64,000 nucleotides of DNA from Rhodococcus sp. CH91 (GCF_022554085.1 NZ_JAKFYR010000002.1:372001-436000), one strand, 5' to 3'. Counted from the stretch's first letter, positions 18,676-29,300 are shown. Program-made: numbers and translations. Notes: generated from the sequence alone by a model not told the origin.

Positions 18676-18748
18676 GTCTTCCACCTTCCCACGACGGGCC
18701 GTCGCCCGCACATACGCATCCGGCTCCTCCGTGCGGCATCATGGATAC

Positions 18749-18985
18749 GTGAGCACGGATATCAAGGAACGGCCGGATACCACCACCGACGAGACGACCG
18801 AGGACGACACCCCGAAATTCTTCCACTACGTGAAGAAGAACAAGATCGCGGAGAGCGCGGTCATGGGTACCCACGTGGTCGCGTTGTGCGGTGAGGTCTT
18901 TCCGGTGACCCGGTCGCCGAAGCCCGGCTCGCCGGTGTGCCCCGAATGCAAGAAAGTCTACGACGGTTTGCGTAAGGGCGACTGA
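18749..18985 (+). CDS. DUF3039 zinc-ribbon-like protein (Rv2708c-like)
   Basis: 78 residues from the GTG at 18749. The core FFHYVKKNKIAESAVMGTHV and the cysteines of ALCGEVFPV and VCPECKK are almost identical to Rv2708c, a conserved small protein beside sigB in mycobacteria. The C-x(20)-C-x2-C arrangement resembles an incomplete zinc ribbon. Function unknown. Its 3' end overlaps the 3' end of the yihY-type gene on the other strand by 28 bases. Confidence 0.85.
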   Translation: MSTDIKERPDTTTDETTEDDTPKFFHYVKKNKIAESAVMGTHVVALCGEVFPVTRSPKPGSPVCPECKKVYDGLRKGD

Positions 18986-20196
18986 GGTATCGGGCGGCAC
19001 GACTCGTCGTCGTCCGCCGCGGTGCCGGGCGAGTCCGGCGGCGATGTCCCGGCCGGGGGAGTGTCGAACCCCCCGGCCTCGTCGTCGTGCTCGTCGGACT
19101 CGGGTTCGGGCCGATTCCCGTCGATCGGCCACGATTCCGGTTCGCGGTCGCCGGGCTTGACCAGGTCGGAGAGCCGGATCATGGTGTATCCGGTCAAGCG
19201 GCGCGTGAGGTTCGTCACGGGGCCGCTGTCCGGCGACGGATCGCGTGCGGTCTGCTCGGCCAGCCACTCCCGCCACTGCTCCATGCGGGTCGCGCGCGCC
19301 GGCCAGAACTCCTGCACGGTGGCGTTGAACTCGGCTCCGAGGACCACCGCGAAACCCAGGAAGAACGTGAACAACAGGAATGCGATGGGCGCGGCGAGTG
19401 CCCCGTAGGTGTAGCCGGTGCCGGCGATCCAGGTCAGATACCACCGCAGACCGACGCTCGACGCGAGGAAGAACACCCCGGCCAGGACGGCGCCGCCGAG
19501 CAGTCGGTGCCAGGGCAGCGATTTCGGCAGGGCCACCTTGTACAGGGTCGTGAGGCCGATCAGGAGCAGCAGACCGACCGCGGGGAAGTAGAAGGTGTCG
19601 ATGATCCGCGAGCCGAGGTCGAACCACGCATCGGGTAGCAATCGGCCGATCAGCGTGGGACCGAGGGCGACGAGCGGCAGCGTGAACACCGCGAGGATCA
19701 GGAAGACCACGTAGAGCAGCAGACCGAAGATCCGCTGCCACACGGGGTGCCGATGGTCCTGCTGATGGTGCGCCTCGACGATCGAGTCCACGAACGTCGC
19801 GATCGCCGACGAGCCCGCCCACAGCGACAACAGGAAGCCGAGGGACATCACGTCGGCGCGTCCGCGCTGGAGGACGTCCTCGACCGTCGGTTCGATGATC
19901 TGGTCGACGACACTGTCGCTGAAGACGGAACGGATGAACGTGACGGTCTTCGACGTGATGATCTCCACCGTGTTCGGGCCGAACCATCCGCCCACGTAAC
20001 CGAGACTGCCGAGCAGACCGAGCAGCAGCGGCGGGAGCGAGAGGGTCTGCCAGAAGGCGGCCGTCGCGGCTTTGCTGAAGATCGAATGATCCCATGCCGA
20101 GGACGCGGTGTGGGTGACCACTTTCCAGCCCCGGCCCACCGCGTGCCGTAACCGGCCGCGGGGTGCCTGTGCGTGGGATCGTGGTGTGTCGTTCAT
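18958..20196 (-). CDS. YihY/BrkB-family integral membrane protein (Rv2707-like)
   Basis: 412 residues with six hydrophobic segments between about residues 50 and 290 (for example PPLLLGLLGSLGYVGGWF, GLLLYVVFLILAVFTLPLVA, AFLLFTFFLGFAVVLGAEF), typical of the YihY/BrkB family. It ends in a 120-residue acidic and proline-rich cytoplasmic tail. The family is sometimes called ribonuclease BN by mistake; its transport or envelope role is unresolved. ATG at 20196. It is divergent from the DEIH helicase gene with 210 bases between them. Confidence 0.85.
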   Translation of the reverse strand: MNDTPRSHAQAPRGRLRHAVGRGWKVVTHTASSAWDHSIFSKAATAAFWQTLSLPPLLLGLLGSLGYVGGWFGPNTVEIITSKTVTFIRSVFSDSVVDQIIEPTVEDVLQRGRADVMSLGFLLSLWAGSSAIATFVDSIVEAHHQQDHRHPVWQRIFGLLLYVVFLILAVFTLPLVALGPTLIGRLLPDAWFDLGSRIIDTFYFPAVGLLLLIGLTTLYKVALPKSLPWHRLLGGAVLAGVFFLASSVGLRWYLTWIAGTGYTYGALAAPIAFLLFTFFLGFAVVLGAEFNATVQEFWPARATRMEQWREWLAEQTARDPSPDSGPVTNLTRRLTGYTMIRLSDLVKPGDREPESWPIDGNRPEPESDEHDDEAGGFDTPPAGTSPPDSPGTAADDDESCRPIPQSPLRKPS

Positions 20197-20406
20197 CTAC
20201 TTCCAGAATTCCTGAAGACACGCTCGCATGCGCGCACAAGCAGGTGGGGTGCACCGAATTCTGCCACGCAGCGGCCGGGGAACCCGCCGACGCGGCGGCT
20301 TCGGCGGGTCCGAGGGGCTCGAGGCGATAGGCTGCATGGCGGTCGGAACCCGGACGAGTGCGGTGGGACCGACCCGAGCGAAGCGGACAAGGAGCACGAG
20401 AAACCG

Positions 20407-22134
20407 GTGAGCACCGAAACCGTCGGACAAGCTACGACCTCCGCCCCTGCGGCCCAGTTGCGTGCCTGGCAGCGCCGAGCCCTCACCAAGTACCTCGCGA
20501 CGAAGCCGCGCGACTTCCTGGCCGTCGCGACCCCGGGAGCGGGCAAGACGACCTTCGCGCTGAGGGTCGCTTCCGAACTGCTGCGCGACCGCACCGTCGA
20601 CCAGATCACCGTCGTCGCCCCCACCGAGCACCTCAAGCACCAGTGGGCGGGCGCTGCGGGCCGGGTCGGAATCGCCCTCGATTCGAACTTCACCAACTCC
20701 ACGGGGCAGACGTCGAGCGACTATCAGGGTGTCGTCGTGACCTACGCGCAGGTTGCGTCGCACCCGTTCAAGCACCGGGTGCGCACGGAGGCACGACGCA
20801 CCCTCGTGATTCTCGACGAGATCCACCACGGTGGTGACGCGAAGAGCTGGGGTGAGGGCATCCTCGAAGCGTTCGGTGACGCGACCCGCCGCCTGGCACT
20901 GACCGGTACCCCCTTCCGCAGCGACGACAGTGCGATCCCGTTCGTCACCTACGAGCCGAACGAGGACGGCTTGCTGCAGTCGAAGGCCGATCATGCCTAC
21001 GGCTACGCCCATGCCCTCGCGGACGGGGTCGTGCGCCCCGTCGTGTTCCTCGCGTACTCCGGCGAGGCCCGTTGGCGCACGAGCGCGGGGGAGGAGTTCA
21101 CCGCCCGCCTGGGAGAGCCCCTCAGCGCCGAGCAGACGGCCCGGGCGTGGCGGACCGCCCTCGATCCGGAGGGCGACTGGATACCTGCCGTGCTGGGCGC
21201 GGCGAACACCCGTCTCCAGCAGTTGCGCGCCGGTGGGATGCCGGACGCGGGAGGCCTCGTCATCGCGACCGACCAGACCACTGCCCGCGCCTACGCGAGG
21301 ATTCTCGAGTCGGTGACCGGGGAGATGCCCACCGTCGTCCTGTCCGACGATCCCACGGCCTCCGAGCGGATCTCGCAGTTCAGTGCCGGCAACCAGCGGT
21401 GGATGGTCGCCGTCCGCATGGTCTCCGAAGGCGTCGACGTTCCGCGGCTCGCGGTAGGCGTGTACGCGACGAGTGCGTCGACCCCGTTGTTCTTCGCACA
21501 GGCGATCGGGCGCTTCGTGCGGTCACGGCGCAAGGGGGAGACCGCCAGCGTCTTCCTGCCCTCCGTGCCGGTCCTGCTCGACCTCGCCAGCCAGCTCGAA
21601 GCGCAGCGCGACCACGTGCTCGGAAAGCCTCATCGGGTCAAGGAAGGCTTCGACGACGAGCTGCTCGCCGACGCCAACCGCCGCAAGGACGAACCGGGGG
21701 AGGACGAGAAAGCGTTCCACTCGCTCGGCGCCGACGCGGAACTCGACCAGGTCATCTACGACGGATCCTCGTTCGGGACGGCGACATTCGCCGGCTCCGA
21801 CGAGGAGGCCGACTATCTGGGACTGCCCGGTCTGCTCGATGCCGAGCAGATGCGGGCCCTCCTGCGTCAGCGCCAGCAACAGCAACTCGACAAGCCGAAG
21901 GCTCCGCCGGCGCCGAGCCCGCCACCCCAGGTGACCGAACGGGTCGAGACCGCCGACACCCTCGCCCAGTTGCGGCGCGAGCTCAACTCGTTGGTCGCGG
22001 TCGTTCACCATCGGACGAGGAAACCGCACGGGGTGATCCACGGGGAACTACGGCGCCAGTGCGGTGGACCGCCGACGGCGCTGGCCACCGCCGAACAACT
22101 GCGCGACCGGATCGCGATCCTGCGCAGCTGGTGA
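20407..22134 (+). CDS. DEIH-box superfamily 2 helicase (RecQ/XPB-like core)
   Basis: 575 residues from the GTG at 20407. Q-like AWQRRAL, Walker A TPGAGKTTFA (about 42-51), motif II LDEIHHGG (about 137), motif III LALTGTPFRSD, and motif VI as QAIGRFVRSRRKGE (about 365) are all present, so the ATPase should be active. The C-terminal 200 residues include a Gln/Pro-rich linker and a helical module (LRRELNSLVAVVHHRTRKPHG) that I do not recognise. It resembles type-III-restriction/XPB-like DEAD helicases, but no methylase or nuclease partner lies nearby. A terminator hairpin follows. Confidence 0.85.
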   Translation: MSTETVGQATTSAPAAQLRAWQRRALTKYLATKPRDFLAVATPGAGKTTFALRVASELLRDRTVDQITVVAPTEHLKHQWAGAAGRVGIALDSNFTNSTGQTSSDYQGVVVTYAQVASHPFKHRVRTEARRTLVILDEIHHGGDAKSWGEGILEAFGDATRRLALTGTPFRSDDSAIPFVTYEPNEDGLLQSKADHAYGYAHALADGVVRPVVFLAYSGEARWRTSAGEEFTARLGEPLSAEQTARAWRTALDPEGDWIPAVLGAANTRLQQLRAGGMPDAGGLVIATDQTTARAYARILESVTGEMPTVVLSDDPTASERISQFSAGNQRWMVAVRMVSEGVDVPRLAVGVYATSASTPLFFAQAIGRFVRSRRKGETASVFLPSVPVLLDLASQLEAQRDHVLGKPHRVKEGFDDELLADANRRKDEPGEDEKAFHSLGADAELDQVIYDGSSFGTATFAGSDEEADYLGLPGLLDAEQMRALLRQRQQQQLDKPKAPPAPSPPPQVTERVETADTLAQLRRELNSLVAVVHHRTRKPHGVIHGELRRQCGGPPTALATAEQLRDRIAILRSW

Positions 22135-22177
22135 GCGACCCGCTCGGGTAGCCGGTGAGCGACCCCCTCGACGACGA
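22130..22177. repeat. Two-copy 24-bp repeat starting at the helicase stop codon
   Basis: The sequence GGTGAGCGACCC occurs at 22130 and again at 22154, a 24-base offset, and the flanking bases partly match. The first copy contains the helicase stop codon (TGA, 22132-22134). Confidence 0.5.
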
Positions 22178-22210
22178 ACGGGCGACCACCGGAAGGTGGT
22201 CGCCCGTTCG
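22175..22210. terminator. Terminator hairpin between the helicase and DUF7455 genes
   Basis: Perfect 16-bp stem (22175-22190 with 22195-22210) closed by a GGAA tetraloop, between two convergent genes. Confidence 0.78.
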
Positions 22211-22250
22211 CAGGGTCGGGTCTCGGAACCGCGTGGTTCCGGACGGCGGA

Positions 22251-22445
22251 TCACACGGTGGCGTCGGACTCGCTCACGATCGTCGCTCCGAGTTCACGGA
22301 GGCGGTCGGTGTGCTCGTTGGCGTGGTGCCCGCAGAACAAGAGTTCTCCGCCGGCCGGAAGGACGGCGCGGACACGGGCGGCAGCATTGCACCGATCGCA
22401 GCGATCTGCAGCTGTCAACTTCGGGCTGGTCAACGTACCGGGCAT
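22251..22445 (-). CDS. DUF7455 small zinc-ribbon-like protein
   Basis: 64 residues. ADRCDRCNAAARVRAVL and GELLFCGHHANEHTDRLREL give a C-x2-C ... C-G-H-H metal-binding pattern typical of this small actinobacterial family. ATG at 22445 has GGAGGA upstream. Function unknown. It lies alone between two convergent/divergent neighbours, next to the sigA region as in related genomes. Confidence 0.8.
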   Translation of the reverse strand: MPGTLTSPKLTAADRCDRCNAAARVRAVLPAGGELLFCGHHANEHTDRLRELGATIVSESDATV

Positions 22446-22703
22446 GACTCCTCCAAACTGGCCACCGCTCACATCGGGTGCCGGGGTCTGGTCCGCCGCA
22501 CCGGCTGGCGCGGTGGATCTACTCTGACAGACGATTCGTATTCACGTGTTGTTCCCCTGAGTGCCCAATGGTGGTGCGTTTCACGCATCGAGCTGCGAAA
22601 AGGCCGCGACGTGCCGGTATTCCGCGTGGTGTGTTCGCTCACAGCGCAGCCCGGAAGACCCGCCCGCGGGTCTCGGAGCCGCTTCGGACAGCACAATGAC
22701 GCT

Positions 22704-23084
22704 ATGGCCGAGACGTTGCTGCACATCATCTCCCGCGACGAATGGGAGCGCGCCCGCCGCCACGGGGTCGTCGCGCCCCCGTCTCTCGAATCGCAGGGCT
22801 TCGTGCATCTGTCCACCGCCCACCAGGTGCACCTTCCGGCCAACCGGTTGTATTCCGGTCGGGCCGATCTGCTGCTGCTGCACGTCGACCCGGCTCGGCT
22901 CGGCCACCCGGTCCGGTACGAAGCCGGTGTGCCCGAAGATCCGGAGTCCATGCGATTCCCGCATCTCTACGGTCCGCTGCCCGTGGATGCGGTGGTGGAG
23001 GTCACGGTCTACGAGCCCGGGGCGGACGGCAGTTTCGCGCCCTGCGAACGTCGAGGGGCGGACGGGGTCGGCCCGCAGGACTAG
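22704..23084 (+). CDS. DUF952 family protein
   Basis: 126 residues. The motifs LLHIISRDEWERARRHG, GFVHLSTAHQV and RFPHLYGPLP are diagnostic of DUF952, a small fold related to ADP-ribosyl transferases or glutathione-S-transferase-linked proteins, with unknown activity. ATG at 22704. It ends 9 bases before the khtT-like gene, so the two may share a transcript. Confidence 0.85.
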   Translation: MAETLLHIISRDEWERARRHGVVAPPSLESQGFVHLSTAHQVHLPANRLYSGRADLLLLHVDPARLGHPVRYEAGVPEDPESMRFPHLYGPLPVDAVVEVTVYEPGADGSFAPCERRGADGVGPQD

Positions 23085-23093
23085 TCTTTCGGC

Positions 23094-23576
23094 ATGAACG
23101 TCGACGTGACGCCGCTTCCCGGAATCGGTGTGCGCAAGGACTTCGAACTGGCCTCCGGCCGCCGCATCGGAGTCATCACCCATCGGGACGGGCACAGTGA
23201 CCTCATCATCTCGAAAGCCGGCGACCCCGACGCATGTGCCGCCTCGTTGCCGCTGACCGTGGAGGAGGCGGCCACCCTCAGCAATCTGCTCGGTGCGCCG
23301 CAACTCGTCACCCAGCTGCGCGAGGACCACCGCGATCTGCCCGGCATCGTCACGGCTCAGCTCCACCTCCACGAGGACTCCCGCTTCGACGGGGCGGTGC
23401 TCGGTGACACGGCGCTGCGCACCCGGACGGGCGTCTCGGTCGTGGCGGTGATGCGGGCAGGTCAGGTCATGCCTTCTCCCGCACCCGACTTCGTACTCAC
23501 CGGAGGTGACATCCTGGTGGCCGTGGGCACGGCGGACGGCCTCGACGCCGCCGCCAGGATCCTGCGCAACGGCTGA
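23094..23576 (+). CDS. khtT: KhtT-like regulatory subunit of a cation:proton antiporter
   Basis: 160 residues. The first 70 residues form a KhtT-like N-terminal domain (PLPGIGVRKDFELASGRRIG). The C-terminal 80 residues are an RCK_C (TrkA-C) domain, with DTALRTRTGVSVVAVMRAG and VLTGGDILVAVGTADGL. In Bacillus the soluble KhtT gates the KhtU antiporter and binds c-di-AMP through this domain. The gap to the membrane partner is 9 bases, so they are an operon. Symbol by homology and context. Confidence 0.82.
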   Translation: MNVDVTPLPGIGVRKDFELASGRRIGVITHRDGHSDLIISKAGDPDACAASLPLTVEEAATLSNLLGAPQLVTQLREDHRDLPGIVTAQLHLHEDSRFDGAVLGDTALRTRTGVSVVAVMRAGQVMPSPAPDFVLTGGDILVAVGTADGLDAAARILRNG

Positions 23577-23585
23577 TCCGCCCAC

Positions 23586-24800
23586 ATGGACACGACGACA
23601 CTCGCGCTCATCGAACTGGGCGCGGTGTTCTTCGGGCTCGGTGTCCTCGGCCGCCTGGCGGCGCGTATCGGCATGTCGCCGATCCCGTTCTATCTCATCG
23701 GTGGACTGTGTTTCGGCAACGGCGGTTTCATCCAGCTCGGCGACATCAGCGCGTTCAGTCATGTCGCGAGCGAGATCGGCGTGGTCCTGCTTCTTCTGCT
23801 TCTCGGACTCGAATACACCGCAAACGAATTGATCACCGGCCTGCGCCGGTCGCGGATGGCCGGACTGATCGACGTCGCCCTGAACGCCACACCGGGAGCC
23901 GCGGTCGGCTTGATCCTGGGGCTCGGCCCGGTCGGTGCGTTCGTGCTCGCCGGCGTCACCTACATCTCGTCCTCCGGCATCGTGGCGAAGGTCCTCGCCG
24001 ACCTCGGTCGCCTCGGTAACCGCGAAACGCCGGTCGTGCTGTCGATCCTCGTCTTCGAGGATCTGGCCATGGCGGTGTATCTCCCGGTGCTCACCGCGAT
24101 CCTCGCGGGCGTGAGTCTGCTCGGCGGGCTCGAGGCCGTGGCGATCTCGCTCGGTCTCGTCACCGTGGTGCTCGTACTGGTACTCCGGTTCGGCCGGTAC
24201 ATCTCGGTGGTGCTCGACAGTCCCGACCGGGAGACGCTGCTGCTCAAACTGCTCGGGGCGGCGTTGCTCGTCGCCGGGATCTCCTCCGCACTGCAGGTTT
24301 CGGCTGCCGTCGGCGCGTTCCTGCTGGGCATCGCGATCTCCGGTTCGACGGCGCACAACGCGGTGCGTGTCCTCGAACCGCTGCGGGATCTGTTCGCGGC
24401 CATCTTCTTCGTGTTCTTCGGCCTGAACACCGACCCGACAGCGATACCCCCGGTGCTCGGCTGGGCCGTTCTCCTGGCGGTGCTGACCTCGCTGACGAAA
24501 TTCCTCACCGGGTGGATCGCGGCCGCACAGCATCGAATCGCAGTGATGGGCCGAGCCCGCGCGGGTGCCGCGCTCATCGCCCGCGGCGAATTCTCCATCG
24601 TGATCGCCGGGCTCGCCGTCACCTCGGGTCACGTCGACAGCCGCCTCGCAGCGATCGCCTCCGCCTACGTGATGATCACCGCGGTGCTCGGCCCGATCGC
24701 GGCGCGGGTCGTCGAACCCGTGATGCGCGGGGTGGCGGCACGGCTGCCGGGTGGAGCGACGAAACGACGGATTCCCGGTGACGAACCCGATCTTCTCTAG
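23586..24800 (+). CDS. khtU: KhtU-like CPA2 cation(K+):proton antiporter
   Basis: 404 residues and about 12 membrane helices. Hallmarks of the CPA2 family are present: PFYLIGGLCFGNGG, GVVLLLLLLGLEYT and the exchange motif region VTYISSSGIVAKVL, followed by FEDLAMAVYLPVL and GAALIARGEFSIVIAGLAV. By family knowledge it expels K+ (or NH4+) in exchange for H+ and is gated by KhtT, encoded immediately upstream. A strong terminator hairpin follows. Cation specificity is inferred. Confidence 0.85.
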   Translation: MDTTTLALIELGAVFFGLGVLGRLAARIGMSPIPFYLIGGLCFGNGGFIQLGDISAFSHVASEIGVVLLLLLLGLEYTANELITGLRRSRMAGLIDVALNATPGAAVGLILGLGPVGAFVLAGVTYISSSGIVAKVLADLGRLGNRETPVVLSILVFEDLAMAVYLPVLTAILAGVSLLGGLEAVAISLGLVTVVLVLVLRFGRYISVVLDSPDRETLLLKLLGAALLVAGISSALQVSAAVGAFLLGIAISGSTAHNAVRVLEPLRDLFAAIFFVFFGLNTDPTAIPPVLGWAVLLAVLTSLTKFLTGWIAAAQHRIAVMGRARAGAALIARGEFSIVIAGLAVTSGHVDSRLAAIASAYVMITAVLGPIAARVVEPVMRGVAARLPGGATKRRIPGDEPDLL

Positions 24801-24824
24801 CGGTTCTGCGCCACCGATCCCGAA

Positions 24825-24864
24825 CGAGCACGAGGGCCGTCCCGCAGGACGGCCCTCGTGCTCG
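24825..24864. terminator. Terminator between khtU and sigA
   Basis: Perfect 18-bp stem (24825-24842 with 24847-24864), tetraloop CGCA, between convergent genes and about 15 bases from the sigA stop. Confidence 0.82.
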
Positions 24865-24878
24865 TGTTCGTGGAGATG

Positions 24879-26255
<1,377 letters not shown>

Positions 26256-26389
26256 GTACGCCCTTTCGTGACGAGGTAGTGCGGCGTCGCGCCAGAGTTG
26301 CTCCGGCGGAGAGGTCTGTCGGGATGAGGGCCGGTTCCGGCCGGCTGTGGACCATTGTAACGATCCCTCGGCCGAGCGATGCGCCGGAC

Positions 26390-27175
26390 TCAGGGAGTGA
26401 GGCCTGTTTTCGCAGCATAGGCCGCTCCCACGATCCCGGCCGCATTGCGCAGTTCGGCGGGAACCACGGGGGTGCGGTTCGTCAGCAGAGGAATCCACTT
26501 CTCGTGCTTGCGGCTGATTCCGCCGCCGGCGATGAACAGGTCGGGCCACAGCAGGTTCTCGAACCGGACGAGCACCCGCGAGACTTCTTTCGCCCACTGC
26601 TTGTAGGACAGGTCGTGGCGTTCCTTCACCGAGGAGGCGGCACGATGCTCCGCCTCTTTGCCGTCGACCTCCATGTGGCCGAACTCGGTATTCGGGAGCA
26701 GGTCGCCGTTGTGCAGCACCGCCGACCCGATACCTGTCCCGAAGGTCAGGAGCACGACGACACCGTCGGTGTCCTTCGCCGCCCCGAAGCGGTCCTCGGC
26801 GAGCCCCGCAGCGTCCGCATCGTTGAGCACCGAGACCTCCGGAGTGCCGAGTGCCCGCGTGAAGAGCGCTCGGGCGTCGGTGCCGATCCAGGACCTGTCG
26901 ATGTTGGCTGCGGTGCGGGCGACACCACCGGTGACCACGCTCGGCAGGGTCACTCCGACCGGGCCCGACCAGCCGGCCCGCTCGACGATCTGTGCCACCG
27001 TCTGCGCCACGGCCTCCGGGGTGGACGGCTGCGGTGTGAGGATCTTGATCCGGTCGCCGACCAGGCTTCCGGTGTTCAGATCCACCACGGCACCTTTGAC
27101 GCCGCTTCCCCCGACGTCGACACCGAACCCGAGATCGGTCGGATTCGATCGTCCCGTGGGAACGTCCTGTGCCAT
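26390..27175 (-). CDS. ppgK: PpgK, polyphosphate/ATP glucokinase
   Basis: 261 residues of the ROK/hexokinase fold. Phosphate-binding [18 protein letters not shown] is at about 15-32, the catalytic Asp in [11 protein letters not shown] at about 121, [12 protein letters not shown] at about 140 and the glucose-binding [18 protein letters not shown] at about 160. It phosphorylates glucose using polyphosphate or ATP. The length (about 260) and the sigA-ppgK-suhB order match Rv2703-Rv2701c. ATG at 27175. It is divergent from suhB with 119 bases between starts. Confidence 0.93.
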   Translation of the reverse strand: MAQDVPTGRSNPTDLGFGVDVGGSGVKGAVVDLNTGSLVGDRIKILTPQPSTPEAVAQTVAQIVERAGWSGPVGVTLPSVVTGGVARTAANIDRSWIGTDARALFTRALGTPEVSVLNDADAAGLAEDRFGAAKDTDGVVVLLTFGTGIGSAVLHNGDLLPNTEFGHMEVDGKEAEHRAASSVKERHDLSYKQWAKEVSRVLVRFENLLWPDLFIAGGGISRKHEKWIPLLTNRTPVVPAELRNAAGIVGAAYAAKTGLTP

Positions 27176-27294
27176 CAGATGTTTCCTCTCGCAGATTCGG
27201 CCGGCTGCTTCGCCCGTGTGGCAACGATAGTGTCTGGCGCAGCCCGATGCGGCCCTCACTGGCGAAACGATCGGCGCTGTGTTCGGATCGATTC

Positions 27295-28164
27295 GTGCAC
27301 GCAGACAGATCTTCGTCAGAATCCGAGTGGACCGCCCTGAGGGATGTTGCGGTGACCGTCGCGCGAGAGGCCGCAGTCTATGTGCGTGCCCGCCGTGTCG
27401 AGCTGTTCGGCCCTCCCGGTTCGGGGGAGGCCGCCCGCATCGGGACGAAATCGACGGCGACCGATCCGGTCACGGCGGCCGACACCGAGAGCGAGGCGCT
27501 GATCCGGCGCCGGCTGGCGGAACTGCGGCCGGGTGACGCCTTCCTGGGGGAGGAGACCGGCGGCGACGAAGGGACGTCCGGGAGCGGCGTCGTCTGGGTG
27601 GTCGACCCCATCGACGGGACTGTGAACTTCGTGTACGGGCTCCCCGCCTCGGCGGTGTCGGTGGCCGCACGGGTCGACGGGCGCTCGGTGGCGGGTGCCG
27701 TCGTCGATATCGCCTCGGGGGAGACCTTCTCGGCAGCGGAAGGTTCCGGGGCGTGGCTCGAGACGGAGGGACGCCGGGTCCCGCTGCGCTGCAATCCGGT
27801 GACCGACCCCCGGCTCGCCCTCGTGGCGACCGGTTTCTCGTACTCCGCGCAGCGGCGAGCGCGTCAGGGTGAGCTGGTGGCCGCGCTGCTACCCCGGGTC
27901 CGGGACATCCGCCGTGTCGGTGCGGCTGCGCTCGATCTGTGCATGGTTGCGGCGGGAAGGGTCGACGCCCACTACGAGCACGGACTCAGCCCGTGGGACT
28001 GGGCGGCAGGCGCGCTCGTCGCCGCGGAGGCAGGTGCGGTGGTACGGCTCCCCGCCGGGCGGGGGGAGGACGGGGAGATCACGGTCGCCGTCGCGCCGGG
28101 CATCGCTGCGGAATTCGAAACTCTGCTCGACGAAATCGGCGCCTCGAACGACATTCCGAATTGA
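27295..28164 (+). CDS. suhB: SuhB-like inositol-1-monophosphatase
   Basis: 289 residues from the GTG at 27295. Metal-binding motifs of the IMPase family are intact: FLGEETGG (about 90), [15 protein letters not shown] (about 101-115) and [17 protein letters not shown] (about 232-248). It dephosphorylates inositol-1-phosphate, supplying inositol for phosphatidylinositol mannosides and mycothiol. Start uncertain: ATG at 27247 would add 16 residues, but family members usually begin about 20 residues before the LRxVAxxxAxEAA helix, favouring the GTG. Confidence 0.88.
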   Translation: MHADRSSSESEWTALRDVAVTVAREAAVYVRARRVELFGPPGSGEAARIGTKSTATDPVTAADTESEALIRRRLAELRPGDAFLGEETGGDEGTSGSGVVWVVDPIDGTVNFVYGLPASAVSVAARVDGRSVAGAVVDIASGETFSAAEGSGAWLETEGRRVPLRCNPVTDPRLALVATGFSYSAQRRARQGELVAALLPRVRDIRRVGAAALDLCMVAAGRVDAHYEHGLSPWDWAAGALVAAEAGAVVRLPAGRGEDGEITVAVAPGIAAEFETLLDEIGASNDIPN

Positions 28165-28251
28165 CCGATTTGTCACTGTCGGAATTTGATGTGTGGCACA
28201 TTCATTACTCGTTGTGACAAAAAACAAAATGCATGGTCTGTGAAAATACTT
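28165..28251. other. AT-rich convergent intergenic pocket with an inverted repeat
   Basis: The 87 bases between the suhB and cei stops are markedly AT-richer than the surroundings. TTTGTCAC (28169-28176) is mirrored by GTGACAAA (28214-28221), an 8-bp stem with a long loop, followed by an A-rich run. It may terminate suhB or be recognised by a protein; I see no gene. Confidence 0.4.
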
Positions 28252-28935
28252 TCAGCATCGCGCGGAGCGGGCTGCGGTGAGCAGATCGAGATCGAGGGGG
28301 GCGGTCTCCTCGCCGGGCGGCACCTCGCGAAGCGCCCGGAGGACCTCTTCCGCGTCTGCGCCGGGCGAGATGTCCCGGAAGTACGTGCCCAGCGCCAGGT
28401 CCACGGTGTCGTCCTCACGCGTGTCCTGCACCAACTCCGCACAGGGGGCGACGAGCCACACCGACGACGCGGCCGCCCGGCCGGCCTCGCCGAACCGGAT
28501 CTGACCCTGGCACTGCATGTTCTGGTCCACATAGACGGGATCGTTTCCGGCCTGCACGTCCGGTGGGCTGGAGAACCCGTAGTCGCTCAGCTGGGCGGCC
28601 ACGTGGGTGGCCTGACCGCGTTCACCGTTCGCGTTGAAGACCCGCACGCGCGTCGCGGCGAGAGGTGCCGGTTCGACCTCGAGCAGCGTGGATCGGTCCA
28701 CCACATCGCCCAGGGGAGCCGGAACGGGGCCGTCCGGATCGGTGGATTCGCTCGGAGGAGCGTTGCACGCGACCGTGGTCGTGACGGGTTCCGCACTGCT
28801 GAACACCGAGGTCCACACGACGATCGTGGCGGCAGCGAGAACGGCGCCGGCGACCGCTGCCGGGACCAGGCGGCGCCGACGGAACGGGCGGCCGCGATCG
28901 TCGGTAGCGCTTCCTTCGGTGATCAGGGAAACCAC
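28252..28935 (-). CDS. cei: Cei, envelope integrity protein (LytR_C domain)
   Basis: 227 residues from the GTG at 28935, chosen because the sequence then begins MVSLITEGSA like Rv2700. After RPFRRRR comes one membrane anchor (PAAVAGAVLAAATIVVWTSVF, about 28-48), then a periplasmic LytR_C-type domain containing TRVRVFNANGERGQATHVAA. Two conserved cysteine pairs (ACNAPP, MQCQGQ, APCAEL, SARC) probably form disulfides. In mycobacteria Cei is required for cell-envelope integrity and virulence. It is convergent with suhB, as in the Rv2700-Rv2701c pair. Confidence 0.88.
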   Translation of the reverse strand: MVSLITEGSATDDRGRPFRRRRLVPAAVAGAVLAAATIVVWTSVFSSAEPVTTTVACNAPPSESTDPDGPVPAPLGDVVDRSTLLEVEPAPLAATRVRVFNANGERGQATHVAAQLSDYGFSSPPDVQAGNDPVYVDQNMQCQGQIRFGEAGRAAASSVWLVAPCAELVQDTREDDTVDLALGTYFRDISPGADAEEVLRALREVPPGEETAPLDLDLLTAARSARC

Positions 28936-29300
28936 GCGGCCCTGCCTCTCGTCCTGGTGCCGGAATCGTCGCACTCACTGTAGAGGTCCGGCCCTCGGGC
29001 AGGGGAACCGCCGACCCGAAGGAAATGTCACGAGCCGCTGTGGCGTTGATGACGATTACCCGACAATTTCCGGCGGTCCTGCCCATCGATTGCATATTCA
29101 CCCGCGCGGTCGGCTATTGTTCGGCGGCCGAACCGTGGAAGAACCAGCGGTACGGCGAGAAAGCAGAGTGAATTCGGGTATGTCGTGTGAGTTCGGCACA
29201 CCCGTCGGGAACTCCAACGGACGGTCGTGCGTTGCCTTGGCCGGGAGCACCGTCCGTGTCCCGGCCGGCCACCGGCACGAGTACTAGAAGGTAAGAGGAA
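28936..29300. other. 365-base divergent intergenic region between cei and the DUF4193 gene
   Basis: I see no credible gene here. It must hold the divergent promoters of cei and the DUF4193 gene. One weak candidate towards DUF4193 is TTGCAT (29090-29095) with TATTGT (29115-29120), but the 19-base spacing is long. The segment 29040-29100 is AT-richer than average. The DUF4193 ribosome binding site (AAGAGG) ends the region. Confidence 0.4.

Noticed and set aside
22581-24632. A 683-codon minus-strand frame across khtT-khtU
   Set aside because: It is antisense to two clear proteins with domain motifs and membrane helices, and its translation is hydrophilic and repetitive (His/Glu/Arg-rich).
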